Shown here piece after piece: positions 43,601 to 58,600 of a stretch of DNA of 64,000 bases. The notes beneath the pieces are model-generated. The model searched no databases, was not told the DNA's origin, and saw only the letters and a program-made list of their open reading frames with translations. The stretch comes from Streblospio benedicti. Its lineage: Eukaryota; Annelida; Polychaeta; Spionida; Spionidae. The stretch spans positions 25,931,685 to 25,995,684 of the forward strand of contig CM032669.1 of assembly GCA_019095985.1 (NCBI GenBank), read 5' to 3'. The stretch's first letter is position 1, and each line of letters starts with the position of its first letter. Made by a program: the position numbers and the translations under genes.

Positions 43601-46600
43601 CTTACAATGAAACACGTGCAATACAACGTCCATTTAGAACCACGTCTATAAAGAGACCACCCGAATAAGACACTCTTTGAGGTCGCGAATTTACAAAGAG
43701 AGACCACCAAGAACCTCCACATAAGACCATCTCTGTATTGAGACCACTTGAAGCCAGTCGCTATGGAGGTCCCAGCAGAAAAGTTCTTAAGAGGCCAACG
43801 ACCTGGAGTGAATGATATTAGGTCGATTGAGCGTATAAAACTCGTGCATCTACATTCACATTGGCAGCACACGAGGCTCAGTGTTCCTGGATGTCGCTAT
43901 GACGACCCTCGGCGGGTCGAAGTCGCCTGCCACAGCTGTGCCGACGACGATCTATGCCGTGTCGGGCGCACCTGCCGAGAGCACCTGTTGCCGCATCGAC
44001 CCGCTCTCACGGTGCTGCGAGGTTACTGCTTGTACTCAGCTTTAATATTGTTGTTTTATACAAAACGATATTGGTAACATCGTTTTGAAATCTTTGTCTA
44101 ATGTTATAAGTGTAGTAAAAGGTCCTGAAATCAGCCTGGGTATGGGGAACGCTGTAAGGCCTCCAAGAATTGGGTTTGAATTTAGGCTCATCCCGTAGAC
44201 TACCGGAAACTCTTAGAGGTTGCATGAAGGCTAATTAGAATAAGAATTAGGACCAGTATAAAAATTCGCAAAAGGTACAAAATATAACAGTTTTACATTT
44301 CCACAACCAGTACCCTCGCCACACACCGAATTACCAACAGAACATTAGGCATTGATAAGGTAAATAAATTGCATTGAGCTTAGAATACACCGTGATTATA
44401 ATACACACGGGAGATTTTTACACACTGATCAAACAAGCTGAACTATAACGCAAGAATTTGTTTTTTGTTGCATCAAAAATCGACCCCATCGGTGAACTAT
44501 GGGAAACATTGCTATATTTATAGCATCCTGCTCCACCAGCGGTACATTCACACATCAGATTCTGTTCATTTAACACATATCACAGAGATATGTGATTTGC
44601 TCTAAGGATTAGAATGTATTTATAGCAGACTTCTATGTTTTACAATTTGAACATCGGTCTAATGTCCTGGACTGTACTCAATATTTCAGCAATCTAACCA
44701 ATCTCCCTAAAAATTGCAATTTTTCTCCAGTGACAGTAGAGTCTTGCTATTTCATGTTTTACTTAATAGGCTTTGTTCATTGTGAGTTACACACTGTTCA
44801 GTTGTCTGGAATGTCAACAATCAGTGATCCTGTGCCACGAGAGCTCTATCTGTCTGTACGATCTGCCTGCGGAATGCCGTGCATTCTCAGACTCAACCTG
44901 ACCACAGTGACACGGCCAGACATATATGTATTTGTTCATAGAGGGCTATAAGGAATAGTGTGACACCTTCGCGAGTTCTTTTAATATGTAAATCTGCAAT
45001 CAAGACCACCTCTATCATAGGCGGATCCAGGGGGGGGGGGGGCAGGTGGCACGCACCCTCCTTCCTTTTCCCAAAAAACATTTCATTTTCATGTGTTTTT
45101 CATGTCTGCAGTCAATCGCTCGTACAAAACCCATGAGATCCCTTAAATGCCCCCCACACACAAAAACAACAACAAAAAACAACAACAAAAGAACAAACAA
45201 ACGCGGATCAGCCAGTGTCTAATGAGACCACCTCTATAAAAAGAGTATATTTCTCAATCCCAAACTTTCATAAAGGGGCCATAAAGAGACTACCGAGAAC
45301 CTCCAATCTATGACAAAAGCAATGTCCTTTATGCTGATGTGTTACGTTTTATGTGGCCAGCATAGTTACGTATAACTTTTAAAAAATATATTTAAAAAGG
45401 CTCAGGGCGCTTACTTTTTAGACCCCGTGCAAGGGTCTTCTATTTAACCTTTCTCAGACAACAATAGCCTCTTAATGCTGTTTTTCTTGCCCCTTCTATG
45501 CCACGTCCATCATTGTGTGTAGATACAGACAGTAGTTAACAAGCCCTAGTAGCTACTGTGGACCATTGTTACACAAACAATGCTCTCAACCTTCACTAAC
45601 AAGGAGCCTTTTTATGCATACAGCCTCACAATAGACGTTTTGACATTGTGATTTCTTCATATATTTTTGTAACATATATATCTGTGGTATGTTGCATAAA
45701 GCCTCATTTGTATATTATCAGAACACTATGAAATATATGAAATGTCTTCATTATCATATTCTGTGCTTTTATTGTTCCATGACAAAAAAATACAAGATCA
45801 AAAGTGTTCAAAGAACAGGGCGTCGCTAGAACGACGTTGGCTTATGGGCAATTAAGATATATACTGTAACGATGCATACTTTACAATTAATAAGAACTTT
45901 ATGAATCCGTAGCTGAGTTGATGGCCGTAAAAGTGCCGTAAAAGATCCAAAAATGGCCGCCATGAAACTGACCCATGGCTGCCTAAATATGTGATGAAAT
46001 GTTCTTTCAGTTCAATATAGTATTATGTAGACAGATTTATAGGGTAACCACATAGCCACTGCCGTGCAAGTATTGACTTAGAGAACTCTTTCTTCATTTA
46101 CATGTAGCCTATATCGTATAGCCACTGTCGGAACTCGAACCGTGGACCACTACCATTGTTGATGTAAGTATTGACAGTTCGGATTCTCTCTCCATGTACA
46201 TGGAGGGCTCTATCCCATAGTCACTGCGGGGAGTCGAACCTTGGACCACTATCACTACAATACAGACTTGGAGAAAGAATCATATATGACAACACTCCCG
46301 ATCAATTCCAATAATTAGATTGTATCTATGTTCATACAAAAACTGATATTCTACCATTATAATATGAGCTTACGACAAGCTTGGTTGAACAATACAGCTT
46401 GATACTAAGATAGAGCTCTGACATTAGAACTATTGTTCTCGCCAAGCCCCGTGAACCCGCGTGAGCATTGTCACACAACCCACAATACCAGCCGGGTATG
46501 GATCCACGATAACATCCGCCTGTTATGGATTGACGGTTTGTGCTGTTTGAGTCTGTGCTTAGTTTTTGTCCCTGATCCATCAACCCAGACACGTTGGCGC

Positions 46601-49600
46601 CGCCGGCTCATTAAATATGCATGGCACAGCTTCACTCTATCAAATGGTAGGTAATACATGCACCTTTATTGTGAACACCCAAGGGACTGGTCGCAAGTGG
46701 GTTCGCTAAAGAGATGGTCTGTCTCTCTGTTTGAGGTTCATAATGGGTTCTTTATTAAGTCGTCCACTATACAAGATGCTATTAAAAGGGTGGTCCCAAT
46801 AGATAGGTGGTTTTCATTGGAGTTTCCACTGTACAAAACAATACGTTGTTACCATGTTCAGTGGTTAATGGATGGGTGGCTGCCGCTTTTCGCATTGACA
46901 CACCTATACATGGCGAATGGACCATGGGGATATCTGAAAAAAAGAGACCACCCCATCCATTCTTCTGATCGCTGTACTCTTACTAAAATGATTCACCAAT
47001 AGGGACACCCCAGTAGAACTTATAAGTACACTTTTCCCTTCTCCCACTAATGTCCCTAATAGAGATGTTTTCCTGCATCATAGTCTGACATTTTCATGAT
47101 ATCCAGGCAACTGATTTTACCTGTTCCACTGTACATCTGTGATACCCGTACCTCAATATGATATTTATGAGAAATGCAATTATGCAAAAACAGGTTATTT
47201 TTGGTCTCACAACTCATGGGGTCCAGAGTTTGAGTCCCGTCAGAGCCACTTGATATATGGTAAACCTAAAGACTGCCTTCCCATCATAGCATTTTATTAA
47301 TAGCACAAAGCATTTAAACTCTTTTAGGATTCTTGGGTTTGACACAAGCAGTCATGATGATGAGGCTTGAAAGCCAGTACAATGTATAATTGGTACCTTG
47401 ACTTCTTTGCAGTCAATAATAAAAGACATAATTGCACATAACTATGTTTTACTTTCAATTATCCTAGTCTTATTCAAGCATCTTGCTGTGTAATAAAGTA
47501 ATTTCGTGCATACATAAAATACAATGGGCCGACATAAATTCAATGCACGTATAATAAGCTTTGTGGCTAAATTATGTTATAGTCAGACAGTGCCGAATGT
47601 TGAACCCGAGTCAGTAGTGGTATGTAGGAATAGTTTATGGCACACAACTCCAGGACAAAACTGCTGCAAGGACATTTTCTTGGGATGTACCCCACTTATG
47701 GAATGGACTACCACAGGAATCTTAAAAATCCCTTTTATATTTCAAAATTTAATTCAAGTTCACAGTATGAATAATTGGTATTATTGCTTTTAAGAAATTC
47801 GTGGCTGCCAGACTGGGGCTTACGAGGCTGTATACTTGTTCGACATGGGAAAGCAGCAGAGATTTGAAGAGGCCAATTTCCTTTATTGCGTGCTGGCTGC
47901 ACAGAAACACTAAAAACGTTTATACTAATTGTTAGTCTGAGAAAGCAACCAATAGTAATATATCGCCGGCCTGTCAGTCCAAGCGCCTTCTGTACTGTTG
48001 TTTAGTGAATGCATATGCGGTGTTTTGTTTAGTGTTTCATAGGGAACATATTATAGACTATTAGACACAGTGCTGTTAAACCTCTCTAAAAGACCACTCA
48101 ATGGCTAACTGCGAGTGATTTCTATTATAGAGAGGTGGTCTCTTTACGGAGTTTCGCTATGATAATAATAATTATTATTATGGTCCAAACTGGTCTTATT
48201 ATTGAGGTGGCGGCATGATGGGGGGGGGGCATGATCGGAGGATGTACTGCGGTTTTGATGATTTAGAGGAAACATATTACACAAGACATATAAGAAGGTA
48301 GTCTGGGTTTATGTAGAAGGAACAACTTTGATGAGGGAAATATATTGATGACTCAAGCAGAGAGCCGTTTTCTTCCACATCACCTTACGTCGTGTTGACT
48401 CGATAACGTGAATATTCGTATTATCCTGGTCTCACAACCGTGGCTTTGTGGGTTCGAGTCATGTTTATACATATAGTAGTCTATTGTAAAACGCATCGTA
48501 CACATATCCTTTACGCTATAAAGAGAGATTGAGAGACAAGAATATAACACATTACATAATTTCCACCCTTAGCCTACAAGTTTGATGTAAAAGCTCATAC
48601 TGTATCAGAAGTTACCATGTGAGAAATAGCTGTAATAAGCAGAATAAGAATAAGAAATTTATTAGGGTAATATACATTGTAAAAATGTATAATCATAGCA
48701 AACTAATAATTATACAACCAGCTGAAGACTAGAGTACCCCATTATATAGAATTATATAGAATTAAAATTAAAGATCGCATAAAATTATCACATATATCAC
48801 ATGAAATTTAAATGTCACAGTTCCCCAATATCTAAATAAAGTACTATTAACTTAAAATTGAGACTTCACTATTGCTTGTATAAGAAACAACCATCTAAGT
48901 ACAACTGTTTTTCTTTTGTCCATCACTTGATGTTATCGAGAGGCTACTAGATACAAAAGACACGGCACTTACCATGGGAAAGCCTCAATGATTTCCACTT
49001 TCATTTAAATGTCCAGTAAATGAGATTGAATTGTGGTGAATATAAATTGATGTGTATCTTAATGGTGCAAACATATGCCTAAGTTAGTTTGTCATGAAGA
49101 GATCTCTATCCCCCAATACAGTAGCACCTGTCCATGTAGACAGCTCCCTACAAAGGACACCTGTGTTATACGGACACATATGGCTTCTGAATGTTTTCTG
49201 CCATACATATAACATACATAAGAACCAGCATTTTTAATGTCAATTTTTTAATTGTGAACATTGTCGAAAAATTCCAGTCATTTTTTAACATAAGATAAAT
49301 TAGCCTAACACATTTCAATCCCGTGCTGTTTTTGAATAACATCAATACCAAAAACCACGATTATTATGTGGTCTGTGTGCGTCTGATATTATTCATTTGT
49401 GGGGGTGTTGTGGGGGTGGGGTGGGGTAGGGAGGGGGGTGTCTGCTCCCACTTTACACTGAACTGTGGGCTAATTTGTCACTTCTTCACATTGACCGCTT
49501 GACAATAATCTTAATGCCAATATCCCACTTCACATTAAAGCCATTTCCCACTTCTCACCTGCCTGCACCCCCCCCCCCCCACACACACACGCATGCCCTT

Positions 49601-52600
49601 CCGTGTGCCCTGATACCCACAGTCTTCACCACCTGTATGTGTGACTGATACCATCGCTGTGATCACAGAAACTGAGAAGCAGTTAACACAATCAGCCCAG
49701 TGATCTGGACACTGGGGCATCTTCCTTTGGGGGAACGACAAGGTGTTTTTTTTGCACAGTTGATATCTGTCGCATGTTGTGGTGCATTTAGCAGAGCTTT
49801 GTTCTTACTTTCGTCTTACTCTCTGTCTGGAGAGTGAATATTTGGAGTTTAGAATGTGAAATCATTTCGCATGTCAAACTTCTGCAACTATCTCCGTACT
49901 GTCTAAAAAATACATTATACTTTCACCTCACTGGACACACACTCACCCCCACGGTCTCCTGGCGTATTTGCCAATAGAAAGGCAGCCGGGAAGCAGTACT
50001 GCCTGTTGTGCCCTAGGCTTAGTTTAGATGGATACTTCTCATGCTATTCAACTATATCCCTCCCTCGGTGTGTCCTCTATAGCAAGCACTGCCGCCATTG
50101 CAGCCCCTCACGCGGTAACCGGAAACGGCCTTCACATGCCAGTAAGCCGAGGCCACGACGCCGTTGTCACAGCGGGCTGTGTAAGTCGGCGATCTGCCGG
50201 GTCCTTGTGGGGATTCAAACTTGGTGCACCATGCTTCTTAGTCAATTCACATGATCTAGGCAATGTTTAAAGGTCATTTGAAGCCTATATCTTCTTTAAC
50301 ATTTTTACTGAGGGTCACTATTAAGACACAAAACGGTTGACAGTCGAGTGATTAATGGGCGTTGTGCGGGGCTTGACGGTGACAACAGGAGCCCTGCCTC
50401 ACCAGCCCCCTGGCGGCTGGAGGCGACAACTCTCTTATGGGTTTCACGGTTTCTTTCCGCTGGGTCTCCCCTTCCTGTCATTGGCACTAGCTTAGACACA
50501 CTATTGATTGTTTTCTTTGTTAGTGTCGACATATGTACATTTTAATTTCATTTCTATGTCTTCATAATTATAGAAGCCAGTTGAACCAGTTCTGGTTGAA
50601 CTTAGTATCTAACCAATTATCAGCGGCCGCGTGGAATATGAAAATAAACTAGTGGGATGACTGAAAAAATCAACTTGATTTATTCTTTTACTTATCTATT
50701 CGTTTGTTTCTATTCGTGTTACGCATAAAATGTACAACCCTTTGGGTGTGGTCCAAACATTGGCCTCGAGTCTACTGGAAGACTTTTGCTAAAATAAATA
50801 CACTTTTAACCTTCATTCTCAACGAACCACATATGTTAACAATTGTTATAAGTGCCATTCAGACATTTAATAAAAGTTAAAATGCAAATTATGAAATTCC
50901 AAATGTCACTTTTCAACTTGAATCCATGTAATATGAGAAATAGGTGGAGGAAAAACTTTAAAAGCGCTGATGCTGTCCCTCTGACACATGTCACTGGCAA
51001 TCACCCTAATGATAGTGGTCAGTTCAACTCTTGACCGCTGGGGTGACCTATAAAAGCTAATAATTACATGGTCAGTGATTGCCATTATAATAACATCACT
51101 TGACCACAACATGCCCCTGCCCTGGTCACAGTGACCACCAACTGACCACACAATGCCCAAAGAAAGTGACCACTGCGGTCAGCAATCTTGGCCAGCAGTC
51201 TATTACTACCTCCCAACCCCATCGTCCTTTATAGCTTCAAGCTAACAATCACCATGATGCAGATTATTTCTACTTATATCAATATCAAAATAATGATGAA
51301 AGCATGGGCCCAGCATCATGGAAAGGGGTGGGTGGTTTGTACATCACTATGATTTACAAACTCGAAACCATATCCACAGGGTAAATAAACCATAGAAAAT
51401 AAGGGGAGCCAGTGTTAGGCTTGATTTATGCTCTAGTATATACCCTATCACTTCATATTATTGCAATAAGCTGACACAGACCTATGCAATTGCAATTTAA
51501 ACATTTTCACCAATGTTCCATAGCGTCATTTGTCAGTAAATCAACCAGATTTTTTTTTATTCGCTGGATTAAGATTAGATTTGGGGCCAAAACGTTCAAA
51601 TCTTTTGCATTGCAACATACTCTTGACATATTTATGATTTATGCCTATCTCTTAGCTATTAAAAAACTTATCTATCATTACGTCATTCTATAAAGTTTTG
51701 AGAAGTGATACGCTGTTGTTTTTTTCAATCAGTTTAACCCCCTATTACGGCCACCTCTATATAGAGACCACCTCTATCATAAGACGAATACAAACCTCCG
51801 AACCTTAACAAAGAGACCGTCGGAAATTCCTCTGAACTCATCAAATCTATCTAGACCAGTGAAGATCAGGTGGTCTTTAAAAAAGGTTCCACTGTATTTA
51901 TAACTCGGCTTGCTGGGATTAGTTTGACAAATCGAGCGATATGATACAAAACAAAAACGGTGCCTCCTGTATAAGTTTTGCTCAAAATCAATATCACCTG
52001 TAGTTTGCTCTCAGAATGATCTGATTTTGAAACTGTATTCAATAAACATTAAACTTCTGCTGCTCGTACAATTGACACAGTAACAGATGGTTGTATCACT
52101 CATTGTAAACCCTCTACTGTTCTATGCGAACACAGGCTGTGTATTAATATTATGAATTTTAATCCATCGTTGCTGTTTCATATTGGTTTTTTCCTCACAA
52201 TTTTTACCAAGTATAATTTCAGCCACACGCACAAGCATCATCGGTTGTGGACTAAAGCCAGTGTGTAAGTGAAAGAATTAAAACGAACGATAGTCATTCA
52301 AGTTTGTCCCATATAGATTCATGCATTGCATAATGTTCACCTTCGAGATCATATCAACTTATGAATACTGTTTTAATTTCTATTGTTTTATTTGACTGCT
52401 GAGATTAGGTCGGGGATATTTGAAAAAAAATCACATCTTTCTTCATCAAAAGAACGTGCCAGTTATAATCTAAGTATATATCGCCATCTTGGATGTGTTG
52501 CATAATTTCATATGTCAAGATATAATAAATTGTAATAATGTATGTATAATATGTATTTTATATGTATTTTTTAGATCTGAAATAAATTACTTATGACTTA

Positions 52601-55600
52601 TGACTTAAATCTCAATTCTTCCTTACTAAAATCTCGCTTTTTTTTCTCCATTTATGGTGTTGCTCCTTTAGAAAAAAACTGGATATGAAAATGACATTCC
52701 CGTCAGATATCAGAGATTAACACTGATGAGTGGATGGATTAACTGGGCGTAATTCTTAATCCGGAGATTAACTTCTGTTAATCACCCGGATTACTAGGCG
52801 GATTCACTAATTAATTCTGCCCATTTGATCATGTGGGAAGATATTGATTAAAACTTTGGTTATGTTTTTTTCCAGAGCTCATGTTAGAAGCGCCGCGATC
52901 GTTTAAACCTTTAGCCAAATAAACAAGAGCAACTTGTTAAAGAAATTATAACTTCTGTAAACACATTTCAGTTTACACGAAATGATTGAGCATTCTGGTG
53001 TGAATATGGACTTACTGTGTTTAGTGATAATGGAAACTCTGGATCAGGGGATAATGGCCTATACATGTTAGCTTTAAGTTATTCACACAGAAATGCCAAC
53101 ATTATAACCTGCAATAACTTCCACCCTTATGAGATGACCACCTCTTTAGTATGAACAGTTTGTGCGACTCTTAAGTGCCATACATAAGAAAAACCGTGGC
53201 CGTCCACAAAGAGACCACCTCTCTATAGAGACCAGCACATAAGGGGTCGTGACAGGGAGGTTATACTGTACAATGTGTTTACGCCGTATGGATCAGCTCC
53301 AATATTTTCACAAGTAGGTCCAATAATACGGTGTGAGGGAAAAAAAGGTAAAGTCTCCAATTTATGGACAATGACATTCTTCCTTCATGCTCACAACTTC
53401 TACTATTGGTGGACATCATTAAATGCTGCACATTTCTTAAAAGTCGTACATTTTTTGCTAATGGGGATTTGCAAGTAGTTTGTTTGTTTTTTGGTAAATT
53501 TCATAGATTTTCTTGCATTTGAAGAGGGAATTAGTCATTAAGCCTAATTAAGATTAGATGAACGTTTTGAAACAAAGTGTACTACTTGTCCATGACAATA
53601 ATGCATTATATTTTAAATTTAACGAAATATTTCCTTTATCTCAATTAATCGAAATAACCCCTTTCTTCAGCTATGAATATTGAATTTGACGACATCTTAT
53701 AGCGGCGGAGAAAAACAATTCTTATGATTGGCAAAGGTTCCTTCATAGATGGCGATACCACTAGCAGATCCAGGTTTTTTCGAAAAGGCGGGGGCGCACC
53801 CACAGGATTTCATGGAATTTGTACGAGCAAAAGCTCGCGGAGATGAAAAAAGCACTTTACAAACAATATATGTTTGGTGAAGAATGACCCCCCCCCCCCA
53901 AACCTGGAGCTGCCTGAGGACTATAGCATGTGTGCACGATGGAGGCTGCTGCCATATTTGTGTTTATATACACGCTGTATCAACTACACACATGACATGT
54001 GATAGTGGTTCAAATCATGATAATGACACTTAATTCATGGGTAAACCAAATAAGACTTTTTGAGCTACATGTGTAATATAACAACTCTATGTGTTTAATA
54101 TAACAAGCTTGTGTGCACTGCGGCTGATCCCAGAATGTGGCGTATGTACACCAACACATATATACAACCTACAGTGTTGATACAGAGTGAACTATACACA
54201 CATACACATATAGGGTGAACAAATATTGATGTCACTCCATATATGCCATGTATACGATCGAGTCAAACAGTCAAATTGTGAAATGACTACAAGTGTAGAA
54301 CTAAGCCCAGACAGCCGAATATTGCTGGCACACAGGATCCCTACAAATGGTTTTAATTGGATGTTCCACTGCATGTGTTTCCTAGTCATTTTCAACCTTC
54401 TATGTCCTACATCTTTCTCTCAAGCATGTTTATACCACGATAGACATATGCTAGGTAGAAAGATGTGAGAGAGAGAAGGTTAAAAATGGATATAAACTCA
54501 TAGTTTTGCCAGATTTATCAAATGCCACACATTTCTGAACACGAATTAAATGCCAATATTTGTCACTCTGATTTTCATTATAAAAACTATCAATGGTATT
54601 TGGTAGGCATTGGTAGTATTATCTACATATAATAGACATATAATTCCGTGCGTGAACTTTAAGTTGTAGGCTTAGTTTCCTATTACCTCGGGAGTTGAAG
54701 TGCTAATGCGTATACATATGTATGCATTCATTCTTCTTCGTCACCCTAAGCTATTGTAATCAACATTGATTATCAACAAGCCATGGCAAGTATACAAATT
54801 GATAGTCAAACAGATAAAGTGCCAACAGAGCGGAAACGCGTATGTTGGAATTTGAATTTACTTTATCCACATTTAAAAACTGCCTCTTACATTCATTTCG
54901 TCACATTTTAAAGTTTTAGTGAAGCAGATGATTACAGACCAATCGTTCAATTATAGCAACAGAAATGAAATAAGGGACTACCCTTTATTATGGCCCGGGG
55001 AGGTTATGACAGAATTAACCCATTATAGAATGATTTATACGTTGTCTGCCTAAGTTTATTTGAAATTTTCAGCCTTCCCCGAAAATAGATTTTCAAGCCT
55101 CCCCCATCCCCGCACCCTGTCGCTTTTTTTTTACTTCAGCCTCACCCACCTCCAGACCTCTAGGTATTTTCCCCCTCCCCTCTGTGGGTCATTGGTAGCC
55201 CGCTATTAAACTACTTGTTCACGAAGACTGTGGATTGGAATACAATATAATACTTTAGAGCCTGTATGACTTGTTATAACCAACCATAATTTGCAAACAT
55301 ATAACCGCTTATTAAAGCTGATATGTTGTGATATCATTATAGACTTCAAAGAATGTAAACTTATAGCATCCTGGGTTTCTTCATTCATGATAGAATACGG
55401 GTATTTTGGTTCCTAAAGGTAGCTATCAAATTCTGTATAATATCATTTTAGACTTGTGAAACATGGTGTGTGCTGAAACCTACAGTACAACTTCCAATAA
55501 AAACCATCTCTGTACAGGGACGACCTCTATAATAAAGCTATCTTTACAGTCCCAAACCTTCATAAAGCGACCACCACGAACCTCCATAGCACAGACCACC

Positions 55601-58600
55601 TCTGTACTGAGACCACGTTAGGCCAATCATCATGTGGTCTACATAGAGAGGTTCTTCTGCCCACATCAGCACTGGTGTGTGGTACATCATACGGATGACC
55701 AAGCACAATAAACACACATGTAACCGTCTTATAATTTCAAACCCCCGCAAAACATTGATCATATTGACATAGGGTTCAGCACATACACATATGTGCTGCC
55801 ATTTGATGCCGGGTCACGCTATTGTTATAATGTCGGGTATTTATTAGTATGATGTAGTTTTCAAGCTGGGAATGTGCATAGTTCACACTCATTTTAGTAA
55901 GATGCACATATGAGACGATCAACAAGTGTAAGTTCAGTTGCGACGAAATGTATTGCCCGCAAAGTATAACTGCTACCACATTTGAAGTATAGATTACATC
56001 AATTCATAAACAATTTAATAGGCCCATTGCCCATTTACAGAGAACATTTAGGAAGACTCCGCAATTTCCCATGTCTACTTGTTCGATTCAGTTGACACCA
56101 TCAGGTGTCATTTATATCGGATTTATTATTCAATTCACAAGTTATGGAAAGTAACATCTCATTTAAGCAGTCCACAATTCGCGGAACTTTTCTCAAAGCC
56201 CTAGCCAATCAGAAAGTCCGGATTTGTTTTTTCATTTGACGCCAAATGTATGATATTACATGGCCCACGTAAAAACAACGGATCCTTGATATTGTTTGTG
56301 ACGGTGAACATCTTGCACTTTTAATGGCCAACTGAACCCACGGGTAGACATTGTGACACTGAATGTACGCGCAGTGTGTGAAAGAGGCTTCCGTGTCTCT
56401 CACCTTTAATGGGGTCGTACATGGGGTCCCAACATAGGTACCGTGTACCGTGTGTTCATTTGCAAGGCTCCTTTGACGTCCAATCGTCCATATAGAAGGA
56501 ATGAGTGCATGTCTATATGTCACTAGATGCAGATTTTAAAGATGTCATTTTTACATTTTAGAACCGCTCAAAAACGGCTGTGTCGCCTTGTCACTTTTAG
56601 CCCCAAATCTTGCAGTCCCACAAACGTCAATGCTGCGCATTGTCCATATAGTAGAGTCCCCATTGCAACGTCTCTTTTTTCAATGTTTTCCACATACATT
56701 CATAACTTCTCTTCTTACAATTGTCACATTCTTATCAAAACATCCCTGTACGTATGGTGTGGTTCAATCTCCAACTAAGCCCAGACATAATGTGGGTTAA
56801 GATAATACGTCAGTGGAGTCTGAAAGCTTCTGGACAATGCATAACGAGGACTATAAGTACAAGATCTAGCCAGGGATTAAACACTTCAAAGTGGATGTCT
56901 TTCTACAAGTCATGGTCATTGTGAATTGTCAAGGAGAAAGAGATCCACATAGAATGGTGTTTGCACACGTACTAGTCATTCTCCCATGTTTGCGGAGACT
57001 ATTCCATTCTGATTGGCTGAGAGGCAGAACGGGAAATTGATCTTGTACACTACAAAGCTTAAAACTCTAAACTCAGTGAGAGCTTTTCTGATCTCTCAGC
57101 CACATCTGGCAGCACAGACCATCCAGGGGACTGGCCTCAAGTGGTCTCAATAGAGAGGTGGTCTATATAGGAGATTTGTAGAAGCAGTCTCTTTATGAAG
57201 GATCGGGGTCGCGAGAAAGATCATATTATTGAGGTGGTCTCTTTAAAAAGGTGACTTTAATTGGAGATGTTATCTTTGCAGAAGTAGCACAAGGTCACCG
57301 CGGTAGCTTCTTCAACATTAAACCTCCATGTTGACTGAGTCCACAGGCGGCTGTAGGCACACAGGATGTGCTCTTCCTGTCAGATGCCTCTCTGAATCAG
57401 ACACGGCCAGGTCCTTGTAGACATTGGGAATTCCTCACACAAAAGCTGACAATGTTTGCTAAGTTCATCACCTACGCTGCAGCTCTCATTTGATTTTAGA
57501 ATAAACTAGTCTGCCATGTTTGCCAAGTTTGGGATGGGACTGCTGCAGTTCCTCTCATATCGAAAAAATCCCACAGCAAATTGTTCTTTCTACCTGCTGT
57601 TTTATGAAATCAAAGTTTTATTATCTGAGTTTTAAAAGTGTACAAAATATGACTGTTTTACGTTTCTGATGTGCACAAACGTAAAGCAGTTGTTTTGACA
57701 ATGTGTGCTTTTTCGCGTATTTAATACAGCAAAATAAAGAAGCATAGTTATATTTTAAAAAATCAGAATGTTAAAAAACTTTTGATGATGCATTGACGTT
57801 AAATTGTTTTAAATACATTACTCACTACAATGTAGGTTCATTAGCTATGTAGTGTACTCAATATTTATGCATTTTCATGATGGTAGCCATTTATTTAAAC
57901 AACGTTAACATTGCCATCCACTATTTACACATCATATCTGAGTTGATGAAGGGTTTGAGGAAGGGATACACATCTGAAGCATGAAGCCGAAATGTTAACA
58001 ACTTTGACCCTAGATACATGCCACTGTTTATAGTTGACATTCAAGAACAATAAAACAATATCAGATTATACAGATCATAACTCATTACAGTTCAGTTATC
58101 TTCTATATAACAGCATAGATTTCAAGCATGCCCAGGGAACGTGTATATTATAGGCCACTCTCTTCTCAGAAATCGCTTTCAAATCACGTAGGCTACACAT
58201 CACTCTAAATTGCACTCATTCCATGTTCTGTGAGTAGTACAGTTAGCGCACCTTACAGACCTCCACAAAGGTGCTCAGTATATAAAGCATACATGGACAA
58301 AAGGTGAGTGCCACACGGACAATGCCGGGCGGATCGTTAACCGTGTAGCGTTTCCTATTGATTACATCAATATTTCTGGTTGACATTTACATAGAGACAC
58401 CACTAAGCTCTCTCTTGTGTATTACAACCTTTCCATGTAGACACTTGCCAGGAAAGTACACCCGTCATATGTACATACTTTTCACTTGCCCCTTTCCCTA
58501 TATAGCATGCATAAAGTGAACTTTCCTTTTAAGGACACCTGTCTTGTGTGGACACCTTTCACTTCTCGGGACAGTGTCCACATACTATAGGCCAGGTTCC

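Noticed and set aside
46130-46220. Functional tRNA genes on the minus strand
   Set aside because: B-box-like words are present, but no full cloverleaf or A box at proper spacing is visible, and units are tandem and diverged. SINE-like repeats fit better.
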